A stretch of DNA of 64,000 nucleotides from Paracoccus lutimaris (lineage in GTDB: Bacteria > Pseudomonadota > Alphaproteobacteria > Rhodobacterales > Rhodobacteraceae): NCBI RefSeq assembly GCF_003337565.1, contig NZ_QPJL01000004.1:124001-188000 (forward strand), given 5' to 3'. The notes below the pieces were generated by a model that was not told where the DNA came from, ran no database searches, and was given only the letters and a program-made list of their open reading frames with translations. The translations under genes and the position numbers were made by a program. How positions within the stretch are numbered: position 1 is the stretch's first letter; every line of letters begins with the position of its first letter. Of the stretch, positions 46,752 through 56,343 are shown in pieces.

Positions 46752-46767
46752 TGATTGTTTCACATCA
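46752..46767. promoter_or_regulatory. Operator candidate 3 (TGATTGTTTCACATCA)
   Basis: The outer parts TGATTG and ATCA match operator candidates 1 and 2 exactly; the six central bases differ. It lies between the LacI stop and the Gfo/Idh gene that begins at 46678, so it would control that gene. Confidence 0.5.
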
Positions 46768-46785
46768 CGCGCAGGTTCGGCCCGG

Positions 46786-47823
46786 TCAGTTTCCGGCGGG
46801 GATGTTTTCGGCGCTGTAAAGGACGATGGGCACCGTCGACACATAGGGCGGCGCGACCGGGATATCCTCATATCCGAAATGGTCCAGCAGCACGTCGATG
46901 GCGAATTGCGCCTGCAGACGCGGGCTTTGGTCGATGGTCAGCGTCATCACCCCGTCGCGCAGCATCTTTGCCGTATGCACCGTCAGTTCGTGGCCGATGA
47001 ACAGCGGAGGCTGCGACAGCAAATTCGCCTCGATGGCGGCACGTACGCCCAGATTGGCGGCGCCGACATTATAGACGGCGGCGGTGTCGGGAATGTCGCG
47101 AAAGGCAGCCAGAAGCCGGGCCTGCGTCCGGTTGCGATCATCCAGCCCCTCGACGATGCGGGCGATGGTCAGGCCGCGCGCCTTTTCGGACAGGTATTCG
47201 CGAAACCCCTCGACCCGGTCGGCATGGGACTGAAAGCCAAGATGGTTGCAGACGATGACGACCGGCCCCGGCCGCGGAAGCATCCGGCTGACGAAAAGCC
47301 CGGCGGCACGGCCGGCGGCACGGTGGTCGGTGCCGGCATAGGCCAGACGTCGGGTGCCTGGCAGGTCCGAAATCATCGTGACGACCGGGATCTTCTGCGC
47401 CGCAAGCCGGTCGACCGCGTCCCGGATCAGCGGATCATCCTGCGCATAGACGATGACCGCATTGGTCGAGCTGCCCAGGATCGCCTTGGCGACCGTCGCC
47501 GGTTTCTCATCCGGCAGGGTCGAGATCTGCAGGTGGATCGAACGGTCCGTCGCCCGCACGATCTTGCGAAACTCCTGCGCCATATGCTCGAGCAGCGGCA
47601 GGTTGGGCCGGGGCAGGATCAGGTTGATGCGGATGATCGGCTTGTAGGCCGGGGGCAGTTTGCGGCGCAGGCCAAGCTCGCGCGCGGCGTCCAGAACCCG
47701 GCGGCGCACATCCTCGCCGACATTGCCGCGCTCGTTCAGGACGCGGTCCACCGTTGCCGATCCGACCCCCGCCGCAGCGGCGACATCGGCCATCGTCGGG
47801 CGACGCGTGACTTTCTCCTGCAA
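46786..47823 (-). CDS. LacI family transcriptional regulator (second sugar region)
   Basis: The 345-residue protein has the helix-turn-helix TMADVAAAAGVGSATVDRVL and a periplasmic-binding-like effector domain (RINLILPRPNLPLLEHMAQE). I chose the TTG at 47821-47823 because GGGAGGAA lies 7-8 nt before it and the next in-frame ATG (MADV) falls inside the DNA-binding domain. It sits next to the three units that share the TGATTG-N6-ATCA motif and is their probable regulator. Confidence 0.88.
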   Translation of the reverse strand: MQEKVTRRPTMADVAAAAGVGSATVDRVLNERGNVGEDVRRRVLDAARELGLRRKLPPAYKPIIRINLILPRPNLPLLEHMAQEFRKIVRATDRSIHLQISTLPDEKPATVAKAILGSSTNAVIVYAQDDPLIRDAVDRLAAQKIPVVTMISDLPGTRRLAYAGTDHRAAGRAAGLFVSRMLPRPGPVVIVCNHLGFQSHADRVEGFREYLSEKARGLTIARIVEGLDDRNRTQARLLAAFRDIPDTAAVYNVGAANLGVRAAIEANLLSQPPLFIGHELTVHTAKMLRDGVMTLTIDQSPRLQAQFAIDVLLDHFGYEDIPVAPPYVSTVPIVLYSAENIPAGN

Positions 47824-47909
47824 CTTCCGTTCCTCCCGACAGCCGGGCGACGATACATGCCCTTTCCACCGGCGATCAATGGCGGCATTGCCGGGGGCGT
47901 GGCCGGTGC

Positions 47910-48683
47910 TTACGGCTTGCGGGCGCTGATCGCGTAGCGATGCTCGCTGCGCCTCAGCAGGGATTTTCGCCAGCCGAAATGCCGCGCCTGCGCGTGGTGG
48001 ATGGCGTTGAAGCCGGTATCGATGCGGATATCGGCAAAGCCCGCCGCCCCCAGCATGGCGGCGACGTCCCCTGCCCGCGCCCCGTCCGAGAAATGCACCC
48101 GCGCGAGGATCTCGGCGTGACGCGCGGCCATGCTGTCGGCAAGCGTGGCATGCGCGGGACCGATCAGGCGCTGCAAGAACCGCCCCAGCGGGCCGCGACG
48201 GACGAAATCGCCGTCCACCAGCAGGATCTGCCCGCCCGGCGCCAGCACGCGCAGCCATTCGGCAAAGGCCGCCGCCGGGTCAACCAGCGTCCAGACCAGA
48301 TGCCGCGTCACGATGACCTGCTGGCTGCCCGAGGGCAGCATCGTGCGCTCGGCATCGGCCTGCAGAAAGCTGACCTGCGCCCCGGCCGCCCGCGCCTTGG
48401 CTCGGGCGCGCTCGAGCATCGGCTCGGACCAGTCAAGCCCGGTCACCTGAAAGCCAAGTTCGCTGCACAGCAAGGCAATCTCGCCGGTCCCCGAGGCCAG
48501 ATCCAGCAGCCGCCGCCCATCCGCCGGCCCCAGATGGCGCGCGAACAGCTCCGCCCAGGCGGCGCGCTCGGCCCCGTCGGCGATCTTGTGGCCGGGGTCC
48601 TGATCGAAGCTCGCGGCGCGATCCGACCAATAGTCACGGATCTCGTCGCGCAGGTCGCGGTTCGTGCCAAAGCTCTGCGTCAT
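47910..48683 (-). CDS. Class I SAM-dependent methyltransferase
   Basis: The 257-residue protein has the SAM motif LLDLASGTGEIALLCSELG (residues about 60-78), LDWSEPMLERARAKA and the post-motif LRVLAPGGQILLVDGDFV. The layout is of the Methyltransf_11/UbiE type acting on a small molecule. It is divergent from a FecBCD-like metal uptake system, with a 129-bp gap. A link to a metal-binding small molecule is possible but unproven. Confidence 0.85.
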   Translation of the reverse strand: MTQSFGTNRDLRDEIRDYWSDRAASFDQDPGHKIADGAERAAWAELFARHLGPADGRRLLDLASGTGEIALLCSELGFQVTGLDWSEPMLERARAKARAAGAQVSFLQADAERTMLPSGSQQVIVTRHLVWTLVDPAAAFAEWLRVLAPGGQILLVDGDFVRRGPLGRFLQRLIGPAHATLADSMAARHAEILARVHFSDGARAGDVAAMLGAAGFADIRIDTGFNAIHHAQARHFGWRKSLLRRSEHRYAISARKP

Positions 48684-48812
48684 CGGCCCTGCCCCCGGCT
48701 GCCATCGGGCCCGCAGCTAGCGCATGATATCTGACAAAACAAGTCTGGAATTATTGTTGACAATATTTATCACCAACCCTACCCCAAAGAGAAATCCACC
48801 CATGAGGACGTC

Positions 48813-49937
48813 ATGATCCACCTCCGCTCTCTGCTCGGTGCTGCGGCGCTGAGCCTTCTCGCAGCCAGCCACGCGCTTGCCGACAAGGTGACCATCACCG
48901 ACATCACCGGCCGAGAGGTCGCGGTCGAGACGCCGGTCCAGCGTGTGATTCTGGGCGAGGGGCGGCAGGCGTTTTTCACCGCCGTGCTCGAGACCGAGGA
49001 CCCCTTTGCCCGCGTCGTCGGCTGGCGCGACGACTTCAAGGAGGCCGATCCCGACACCTATGCCGCCTATCTGCAGAAATTCCCCAGGATCGGCGAGATC
49101 CCCAGCTTTGGCGGCTTCAAGGAAGGCACCTTCGATATCGAGCAGGCGGTTTCGCTGAAACCCGATGTGATGATCCTCAACCTCGAGGCCAAGGCCGCAA
49201 CCGACGAGGCCGGCTATGAGGAAAAACTGGCCGCGGTGGGCATTCCCATCGTCTATGTCGATTTCCGCGAGAATCCCTTTGAGCATACCGCCAAGTCGAT
49301 GCAGATCATCGGCCAGCTTTACGGCAAGGACGAGCGCGCGGCCGAGTTCAACGCCTTTTTCGCCGAGCAGATCGCCAGGGTGACCGATGTGACCGGCGCG
49401 CAGAAGGATCTGGCCCGGCCGCTGGTCTTTGTCGAGCGTGCGGGCGGCTATGCCGAGGATTGCTGCATGTCCTTTGGCGCCGCCAATTTCGGCCAGATGG
49501 TCGAGATGGCGGGCGGCACCAACATGGCGACGCCCTTCATTCCCGGCACCTTCGGCACCGTGAATGGCGAGCAGATCATCGCCTCGAACCCCGACATGGT
49601 CATCGTCACCGGCGGCAACTGGGAGGCCTATGTCCCCGGTGGCGCCTGGGTCGGCGTCGGGCCGGGCGCCGATCTGGCGGTGGCCCGGACCAAGCTCGCG
49701 GCACTGATGCAGCGCCCGGCCTTTACCGGCATCAAGGCGACCGAGGCGGGCAATGTCCACGCCATCTGGCACCAGTTCTACAACAACCCCTACAGCTTCG
49801 TCGCCGTCCAGCAGATCGCGAAATGGACCCATCCCGAGCTCTTCGCCGATCTGGACCCCGAGGCGACGCTGAAGGAGTTGCACAGCCGCTTCCTGCCGAT
49901 CGAATACCGCCCGGGCTATTGGGTGTCGCTGAAATGA
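48813..49937 (+). CDS. Iron-siderophore-type ABC transporter substrate-binding protein
   Basis: The 374-residue periplasmic protein has a signal peptide (ending ASHALA) and the class III binding-protein fold: VTITDITGREVAVETPVQRV, IVYVDFRENPFEHTAKSMQI and LKPDVMILN. These bind ferric chelates, haem or cobalamin. The pair CC in AEDCCMSFGAANF is unusual. Upstream, an AT-rich run with TTGACA at 48757-48762 may be the -35 box. I see no clear Fur, Irr or RirA site that I could vouch for. Confidence 0.92.
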   Translation: MIHLRSLLGAAALSLLAASHALADKVTITDITGREVAVETPVQRVILGEGRQAFFTAVLETEDPFARVVGWRDDFKEADPDTYAAYLQKFPRIGEIPSFGGFKEGTFDIEQAVSLKPDVMILNLEAKAATDEAGYEEKLAAVGIPIVYVDFRENPFEHTAKSMQIIGQLYGKDERAAEFNAFFAEQIARVTDVTGAQKDLARPLVFVERAGGYAEDCCMSFGAANFGQMVEMAGGTNMATPFIPGTFGTVNGEQIIASNPDMVIVTGGNWEAYVPGGAWVGVGPGADLAVARTKLAALMQRPAFTGIKATEAGNVHAIWHQFYNNPYSFVAVQQIAKWTHPELFADLDPEATLKELHSRFLPIEYRPGYWVSLK

Positions 49938-49992
49938 TGTCACGACGGGGCGGGCAAACACCGCCCCGCTTCGCCTGAATAGGGGTCCAGCC

Positions 49993-51090
49993 ATGTCCAG
50001 CCCGACCGAGACAGCGCCGATCAAGACTGCGCCAACCAAGACTGCGCCACCCGATACCGCCGCGCATCCCTATCGCCGGCTCGTCGCCCGCCGCATCACG
50101 CTGGTGCTGGGGCTGAGCCTGCTTCTCTGTCTCAGCATCGCCGTCGATGTCTCGCTGGGGCCCGCGCGCTATGCCCTGCGCGACGTGGCGGCGACGCTGA
50201 TCTGGCCCGAGGCCGCCGATCTGCAGATGCGGGTGGTGGTCTGGGATATCCGCCTGCCCATGGCGCTGATGGCGGTGACGGTCGGGGGGTGCCTGTCGCT
50301 TGCGGGCGCGCAGATGCAGACCATCCTCGCCAATCCGCTGGCCAGCCCCTTTACCCTTGGCCTGTCGGCGGCAGCCAGTTTCGGCGCGGCGCTGGCCATG
50401 GTTCTGGGCGTGGCGCTGTTTCCCGCCGCGCTGGCGCTGATGGTGCCGATCAATGCCTTCGTCATGGCCATGCTGGCGGCGCTGCTGATCTTTGCGCTGT
50501 CCAGCATGCGCGGCGTCACCGTCGAGACCATCGTGCTATTGGGCATCGCCCTGGTCTTCACCTTCAACGCGGCGCTGGCGCTTTTGCAGTATTTCGCCTC
50601 GGAACAGGCCCTGGCCGCCGTGGTCTTCTGGACCATGGGCAGCCTGACCAAGGCCAGTTGGGACAAGGTCGCCGTCACGGCGGCGATCCTTGTCGTCTGC
50701 ACGCCGCTTTTCGCCCGCCGCGCCTGGGCGCTGACCGCGATCCGGCTGGGCGAGGCGCGCGCCTCGGCCATGGGGGTTCCGGTGCGCCGGCTGCGGCTGG
50801 AAACGCTGGTCCTCGTCTCGGTTCTGGCGGCGATCCCGGTCTCCTTCGTCGGCACCATCGGTTTCATCGGCATTGTCGGGCCGCATATCGCCCGGCTGCT
50901 TCTAGGCGAGGACCAGCGCTTTTTCCTGCCCGGCGCGATCCTGTCGGGCGCCCTGATCCTGTCGGCGACCTCGGTCCTGTCCAAGGCGATCCTGCCCGGC
51001 GCCGTGCTGCCGATCGGCATCATCACCGCGCTGGTGGGGGTGCCGTTTTTCGCCACGCTGATCTTTACCCATGGAAGACGCTCATGGTGA
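49993..51090 (+). CDS. Iron ABC transporter permease (FecCD family)
   Basis: The 365-residue membrane protein has about nine to ten helices with the family motifs GAQMQTILANPLASPFTLGLS and FVGTIGFIGIVGPHIARLLLG. A polar head of about 35 residues rich in Thr and Pro (TETAPIKTAPTKTAP) precedes the first helix and is longer than usual; a later start is possible. It ends by overlapping the ATPase gene by 7 nt. Confidence 0.94.
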   Translation: MSSPTETAPIKTAPTKTAPPDTAAHPYRRLVARRITLVLGLSLLLCLSIAVDVSLGPARYALRDVAATLIWPEAADLQMRVVVWDIRLPMALMAVTVGGCLSLAGAQMQTILANPLASPFTLGLSAAASFGAALAMVLGVALFPAALALMVPINAFVMAMLAALLIFALSSMRGVTVETIVLLGIALVFTFNAALALLQYFASEQALAAVVFWTMGSLTKASWDKVAVTAAILVVCTPLFARRAWALTAIRLGEARASAMGVPVRRLRLETLVLVSVLAAIPVSFVGTIGFIGIVGPHIARLLLGEDQRFFLPGAILSGALILSATSVLSKAILPGAVLPIGIITALVGVPFFATLIFTHGRRSW

Positions 51091-51845
51091 CGCTGGAACT
51101 GGACCGGGTCGAGGCCCGCTATGGCCGCAAGATCATCTATACGGACGCCACCACGCCGGCGATTTCCGGCGGCCATCTGACAGCGCTGATCGGCCCCAAC
51201 GCGGCCGGGAAATCGACGCTGTTTCGCCGTATCGCCGGTCAACTGGCCGGGTCGGGACAGGTGCGCATCACCGGCGCGGACCGCGATGACCTGCGCTACA
51301 TGCCGCAGGATACGGCGATATCGGCGGCGCTCAGCGTCTATGAGGCGGTGATCCTGGCGCTGAAGCAGGGCCGCAGCGGCTGGCGCCTGTCGGCGGGGGA
51401 ACTGGCCGCCGTCGATGCGATCCTGACCCGGCTGAAGATCACCGCGCTGGCCGAGCGGCAACTGGCCGAGCTGTCCGGCGGCCAGCGCCAGTTGATCTCG
51501 ATTGCCCAGACCCTGGTCAGCCGCCCCAGGCTGGTGCTGATGGACGAGCCGACCTCGGCGCTGGATCTTTACCGGCAATACGAGGTGCTGGAACTCTTGC
51601 GCAGCTACGCCGCCGAGACCGGCGCGGTGGTGGTGCTGGCGCTGCATGACCTCAATCAGGTGATGCGCTCCTGCACGACCACCATCGCGGTGGCCGAGGG
51701 CCGCGTGGTCGCGGTCGGCCCCACGCTTGAGGTGCTGTCACCGGCGCTGATCCGACGGCTTTACGCCATCGAATCCCGGGTCGAGACCTGTTCGCGCGGC
51801 TGCCCGATGATGATCGTCGACGGGGCATTGGAACAGGGCACCTGA
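51084..51845 (+). CDS. Iron ABC transporter ATP-binding protein (FecE-like)
   Basis: The 253-residue ATPase has Walker A GPNAAGKSTLFRRIAG, the signature ELSGGQRQLISIAQTL, Walker B LVLMDEPTSALDLYRQYE and the switch His in ALHDLNQV. The ATG at 51084 lies within the end of the permease gene, which couples their translation. It completes the FecBCD-like import system. Confidence 0.94.
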   Translation: MVTLELDRVEARYGRKIIYTDATTPAISGGHLTALIGPNAAGKSTLFRRIAGQLAGSGQVRITGADRDDLRYMPQDTAISAALSVYEAVILALKQGRSGWRLSAGELAAVDAILTRLKITALAERQLAELSGGQRQLISIAQTLVSRPRLVLMDEPTSALDLYRQYEVLELLRSYAAETGAVVVLALHDLNQVMRSCTTTIAVAEGRVVAVGPTLEVLSPALIRRLYAIESRVETCSRGCPMMIVDGALEQGT

Positions 51846-52180
51846 CAGCGCCAACTCAAGTCCACGGCCAGTCGCAATTGTTCCGCAGCGCACCGGAACA
51901 ACGCGCCGCGCCCCTTCGCGTCACGACCTTCGCGGCCGGCCTGTCGACGGCGATATCGGCGAAATGCTGGCAGAACCTCCTCGCAATCGCTGCTGAAATC
52001 AGGCCGCGCAAATCTGCGGAGAGATTCTCAATACCCGCACCGACACCAGAGCGAAAATCAGAAAACCGTTCGGACCGCGCGCATGATCGCATGCATCATT
52101 TGGCATCACGCTGCCTATGTCCCCGCGCACCGCGCGGTGGCCCTGCAACGCGGTGGCCCTGCGGATGACGCGCCCGCCAT
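51846..52180. other. Gene-free stretch between the iron ATPase and cckA
   Basis: These 335 bp lie between two convergent genes. I find no credible gene and no clear terminator. A short tandem GGTGGCCCTGCAACGC / GGTGGCCCTGCGGATG near 52136-52167 is the only structure that stands out. Confidence 0.4.
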
Positions 52181-54283
52181 TCATTCCTTTGGCGTGGATC
52201 GCACCTCGGCAAATTCAAGCTGCCTGCTGACCAGCGCGGTCAGATCCGACAACGAGAACGGCTTGGCCAGGAAGGCTGCCCCGGCGATGGGCTGATGCCC
52301 CTCGGAAAAGACATCCTCGGCATAGCCGGACATGAAGATGACTCTTGTGTCGGGCCGGTCGCGCAACGCGGTTCGTACCCAGGCAGGCCCGTCCATGCCC
52401 GGCATGACGACATCGGTCACGAAGACATCGACCGAAAGCCGCTGATCGGTCAGCAGCGACAACGCATCCTCGGCGCAGGCCGCCTCGAGCACGTTGAAGC
52501 CTTGCAGCTTCAGGGCCCGGCTGGCGAAGGCACGGACCGGCGCTTCGTCTTCGACCAGAAGCACCGTCGCCTCGACATCGCGGCGCACGCGCGGAACGGC
52601 GGTATGCGTCACGACCTCCTCGTCTTCGCGGCGGTCATGGGCCGGAAAGAACATCGAGAAGCAGCTTCCCCGCCCGGGAACACTGTCACAGAAAATATAC
52701 CCGCCAGTCTGCTTGACGATGCCATAAGCTGTCGAAAGGCCAAGGCCGGTGCCCTCGCCCGTCCGTTTCGTCGTGAAGAACGGCTCGAAGATCTTGGCCA
52801 GATCGTCAGGCGCGATGCCACAACCCTGGTCATGCACCTGCACCCGCACATAATCGCCCGCAGGCAGCGTCGCACGCCCGAATGTCGTGCCGGTATCAAA
52901 TCGGATATTGTCGGTCGAAATGGCGATATCACCGCCTTGCGGCATGGCATCACGCGCATTGACGACAAGATTCATGATCACCTGCTCGAACTGCCGGCGA
53001 TCTGCGCGGATCATCCGCAAAGCCGGATCGTGATCGAAGGTCAGCACGATCCGCTCGCCCACGAGCCGGTTCAGCAGATGCGTAAGATCGGACAGCGCAT
53101 CCCTGAGATCCATGATCTGCGGCTTCAGCGTCTGCTTGCGCGAGAAAGCCAGCAATTGGCGCACCAGCGCAGCCGCCCGGTTGGCGTTCTGGCTGATCTG
53201 ATCCAGATCGGCATAGTCGGGATCCGCCTTGTCATGCCGCAGCATGAGCAAGTCGCAATGGCCGGTGATCGCGGTCAACAAGTTGTTGAAATCATGCGCA
53301 ATACCACCCGCCAACTGTCCGATCGCCTGCATCTTCTGGCTTTGCACGAATTGCGCCTCAAGCGTCTTGAGCGCGCTTGCGTCCGAAAGCACGGCAGTCG
53401 CATAGTCACCCTGCCCACGGGTCAGGCTGATCTGGACAAAGCGCTGCACTCCGTCGCCCTTCAGGTAAAGCACTTCCGAGCCGCCGATGGTGCGCCCCGC
53501 GCAAACATCGCCGACCCAATCGCTCAGCTCGCGTCCCAGACCGTCAAGCAACGCCGCAAGGGATTGGCCCGGAACAGCTTTCGCGCCCAGCAACTCGCGG
53601 GCGGCATCATTCGCCCGCATGATGTTCGCCGACGGATCCAGGACCAGAAGCGACACTGGCAGATGATCGAAATCCCCGCCATCTTCCTGAACAGAGGACG
53701 CGGTTGCCGGCGCGGCAATATCGTCATCAGAGATACGCCAGCACTGCACCGTCGAGCCGGCATCGCGGGTGACGTGAAAGGGGCCTTGCGCCCCCAGATC
53801 GACGCGGAACCTGCCATTGCGGCCAAGCGCGATGCCGATGTCATGCCATATCCGCTCGGGCTCGGCATAGCGCCGCGCCAGCAGCTCCTGCACCCGGCGA
53901 CCGGTGACATCACCGATCCGTTCAAGCGCGGCCTCGTTTTGCGCAAGGACAATGCCGTCCGGATCGACCGCGAATGATGGCCCCGAATCGTCCAGAACCC
54001 GCGAAATGACCCGCATCAGATCGCGCCGGACGGCCAGCCCTCGGCGGATCTGCCTGACCGAGATCGCCCCGCCGGTCAGGTACCAGGCCATGGTCGCGCC
54101 GCCCGCCGCCAGCAGCGTCGTACCGCCGCTTGCGCTTTCCGGGCGCAATGCCAGCCAAAGCGCGCCGATCACGACCGGCAGCACCAGAAATGGAACCAGA
54201 AGCTGCGCCGAGCGCAGGATCTCTGCCCGTTCGGATATCATCAGGCCCCTCGCAATCAGTCGTTTCCGGTCGGGATAGCGCAT
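52181..54283 (-). CDS. cckA: Hybrid sensor histidine kinase CckA
   Basis: The 700-residue protein has two N-terminal membrane helices (about residues 27-70), two PAS-like domains and a DHp domain with H330 (AGGIAHDFNNLL). An HATPase domain (NLVVNARDAMPQGG, GEGTGLGLSTAYGIV) and a C-terminal receiver with D624 (FVTDVVMPGMDG) follow. The tail FMSGYAEDVFSEG and LAKPFSLSDLTALV is diagnostic of CckA. In alphaproteobacteria CckA acts through ChpT to control CtrA, which governs cell cycle, motility or gene transfer depending on the genus. An ATG at 54241 is an alternative start with a better ribosome binding site. Confidence 0.96.
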   Translation of the reverse strand: MRYPDRKRLIARGLMISERAEILRSAQLLVPFLVLPVVIGALWLALRPESASGGTTLLAAGGATMAWYLTGGAISVRQIRRGLAVRRDLMRVISRVLDDSGPSFAVDPDGIVLAQNEAALERIGDVTGRRVQELLARRYAEPERIWHDIGIALGRNGRFRVDLGAQGPFHVTRDAGSTVQCWRISDDDIAAPATASSVQEDGGDFDHLPVSLLVLDPSANIMRANDAARELLGAKAVPGQSLAALLDGLGRELSDWVGDVCAGRTIGGSEVLYLKGDGVQRFVQISLTRGQGDYATAVLSDASALKTLEAQFVQSQKMQAIGQLAGGIAHDFNNLLTAITGHCDLLMLRHDKADPDYADLDQISQNANRAAALVRQLLAFSRKQTLKPQIMDLRDALSDLTHLLNRLVGERIVLTFDHDPALRMIRADRRQFEQVIMNLVVNARDAMPQGGDIAISTDNIRFDTGTTFGRATLPAGDYVRVQVHDQGCGIAPDDLAKIFEPFFTTKRTGEGTGLGLSTAYGIVKQTGGYIFCDSVPGRGSCFSMFFPAHDRREDEEVVTHTAVPRVRRDVEATVLLVEDEAPVRAFASRALKLQGFNVLEAACAEDALSLLTDQRLSVDVFVTDVVMPGMDGPAWVRTALRDRPDTRVIFMSGYAEDVFSEGHQPIAGAAFLAKPFSLSDLTALVSRQLEFAEVRSTPKE

Positions 54284-54299
54284 GGCGGTTAAGGACCCG

Positions 54300-55451
54300 T
54301 TAATGACGCTGCATCAGGCAAAGATAAAACCCGTCCGAGGCGTCCAATGGCGTGAAAAGGCGTTCAGTGACCAGTTCGAACTCTGGCGCGCGGTGCAGGA
54401 AGGCGGCTGTCTGCGCCTGATTCTCGACCCGCAAAAGCGAGCAGGTCATATAGGCAAGCCCCCCTCCTGCGGCGACCCGCGCGGCCGCCTCATCAAGGAT
54501 CCGCGCCTGCGTTTCGACCAGCGCCGCCAGTTGCGTCGCGGTCAGCCGCCATTTTGCGTCGGGTGTTCGCCGCCACGTACCGCTGCCCGAGCAAGGCACA
54601 TCCGCCACGACCAGATCGAAACGTCCTGACAGCTTGTCCGGCGGGGTGATCTGCACCCTCACGCCCGCACGCGCCGCCCGCGCGGGCAGGTCGGACATGC
54701 GGCTGACATCGGCATCATGGGCGGTGACCGGAGACAGCCCACGCGCCGCGAGCGCCAATGCCTTGCCACCGCCACCCGCGCAATAGTCCAGCAGACTGCC
54801 GCGGTCGGGCAAGAGGCTGCAGGCCAGTTGCGGGGAAAGATCCTGCATTTCGACCAGCCCGTCGCGATAGGCGCTCGAGGCCGCCAGCCGCCGGGCACCG
54901 GCAGAAACGCAAAGCGCGGTCGGCAAATCGGGATAGGGCGCAGCCGCGATATCCTCGGAAGCCAGGACCGCCACGGCCTGATCCGGCGTCGCGCGCAACT
55001 GATTGGCGCGCAGCCAGACCGGCGCGCGCTTGCGCATGGCCATGGCCACAGGCTCGACCGCTTCGCCCAGGGCTTCGCTCCAGGCCGGCAGGATCCAATC
55101 CGGCAGGTCAAGCGCCGCCGCAGCCTCCGGCGCCCCGCCACGGGCCAGTTCATCGGCCGAGAGCGGCCACGGCGCGTGACCTTCGCCGGTAAAGACGGTT
55201 TGCGGGTCCCTACCCTCGTCACGACACATGCCCAGCATCAGGCCGCGTCCCGTCATCGCACCACCCAATGCCGCGCGCGAACGCAGGCGACGCAAGCTGT
55301 CGAAGACCAGATCGCGCACGGCGGCACGATCCCCCGAGCCGGCAAAGCGGCTGGCGCGCGACCAGCGCAGCAGGGCCTGCTCGGCAGGGTCGCCGCCAAG
55401 GATACGGTCCAGGATCGTGATCGCCGCCTCGATACGGGCTGCTGGGGTCAT
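54300..55451 (-). CDS. RsmB/NOP family SAM-dependent RNA cytosine-5 methyltransferase
   Basis: The 383-residue protein has an N-terminal helical NusB-like region and a catalytic domain. It shows motif I LLDYCAGGGGKALALA, motif IV VADVPCSGSGTWRRTPD and motif VI AYMTCSLLRVEN, each of the latter two with a catalytic cysteine. This is the arrangement of rRNA m5C methyltransferases such as RsmB. The precise target base is unknown. It is upstream of cckA on the same strand, 16 nt away. Confidence 0.9.
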   Translation of the reverse strand: MTPAARIEAAITILDRILGGDPAEQALLRWSRASRFAGSGDRAAVRDLVFDSLRRLRSRAALGGAMTGRGLMLGMCRDEGRDPQTVFTGEGHAPWPLSADELARGGAPEAAAALDLPDWILPAWSEALGEAVEPVAMAMRKRAPVWLRANQLRATPDQAVAVLASEDIAAAPYPDLPTALCVSAGARRLAASSAYRDGLVEMQDLSPQLACSLLPDRGSLLDYCAGGGGKALALAARGLSPVTAHDADVSRMSDLPARAARAGVRVQITPPDKLSGRFDLVVADVPCSGSGTWRRTPDAKWRLTATQLAALVETQARILDEAAARVAAGGGLAYMTCSLLRVENQAQTAAFLHRAPEFELVTERLFTPLDASDGFYLCLMQRH

Positions 55452-55533
55452 GTGGCCTGCGCCCCCGGGCGCTGATGGTCATGGTTTCAGGCCAGAAAGG
55501 CCGCGCCACCCGCTTTGTCAATCCTGTCCCCAT

Positions 55534-56343
55534 TCAGGGCGGTGCGGCCTGCTGCCAGAGCGAGGGCCGTCCGGTTCCGGCATCGGGCGATGCAAGCCGA
55601 ACCGCGACCATCGGCGTCCCGCCCGGTGCCAGCGGCGACCGCCCCGAGGCCAGCACCGCCAGCGATCCGGGCTGGCCCGTGCGCGGGCTGCCCAAGGGCG
55701 CCCCGAGCAGCATCACCCTTTCGCGGACACGCTGCCGCTGGCCGGAATCGATCCCCGCAAAGCTGTTATAGGTTTCGGGCGAACCGCTCAGCCCTTGGAA
55801 ACCGCGTTCGCGCAACATGTCCCGCAACGTGTCGAAGCGCGCCAGATAGCGCTGCGCATGGACTTGCGTGCGCGAGTGGAACGCCCCGGCCGCAATGCGC
55901 CAATCGCCGGTTTCGGTATATAGCTGGCGCACGAACCGCGCCGCGTAGCGGGCGTTCTCCAGAGGGTCAAACATCTGTGCGACGGATGCGAAATTCTCGC
56001 CATGCCAGCGGTAATTCAACTGGAAGCAGCCGATATCCAGGTTGAGGCGACCCTGCGCCACGCGATCCTCGGCAAAGGCGATGGCGGTATCGGGATCGTC
56101 GAACCATGTCCCCTCCCCCTCGGAATTCGCACTCCAGGCCCAGGGGCGGACGACCCCGTCCATGCGCCGTCCGGTTTCGGTCAGGGTCAGCGCACCCAGG
56201 ATATCGACCGGCACACCGCTTTCCTGAGCCGCCTGCTGCGCCGCCCATTCGCAGATCTCGGCCGAGGGCAGCGCCAGCGCAACCGTGCGCAGCAGCAGAA
56301 AGGCCGGGATGGCGACCGACAGAAGAATGAGGCGAGACAGCAT
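55534..56343 (-). CDS. Exported lytic transglycosylase-like protein (SLT domain)
   Basis: The 269-residue protein has a signal peptide (MLSRLILLSVAIPAFLLLRTVALAL). An SLT-type domain follows, with the catalytic glutamate in ILGALTLTETGRR and the later IGCFQLNYRWHG (in place of the usual GxxQ) and PLENARYAARFVRQLY. Such enzymes cut the glycan strand of peptidoglycan, often to let envelope machines pass. In other Rhodobacterales a similar gene sits near flagellar genes, which are absent here. Confidence 0.85.
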   Translation of the reverse strand: MLSRLILLSVAIPAFLLLRTVALALPSAEICEWAAQQAAQESGVPVDILGALTLTETGRRMDGVVRPWAWSANSEGEGTWFDDPDTAIAFAEDRVAQGRLNLDIGCFQLNYRWHGENFASVAQMFDPLENARYAARFVRQLYTETGDWRIAAGAFHSRTQVHAQRYLARFDTLRDMLRERGFQGLSGSPETYNSFAGIDSGQRQRVRERVMLLGAPLGSPRTGQPGSLAVLASGRSPLAPGGTPMVAVRLASPDAGTGRPSLWQQAAPP

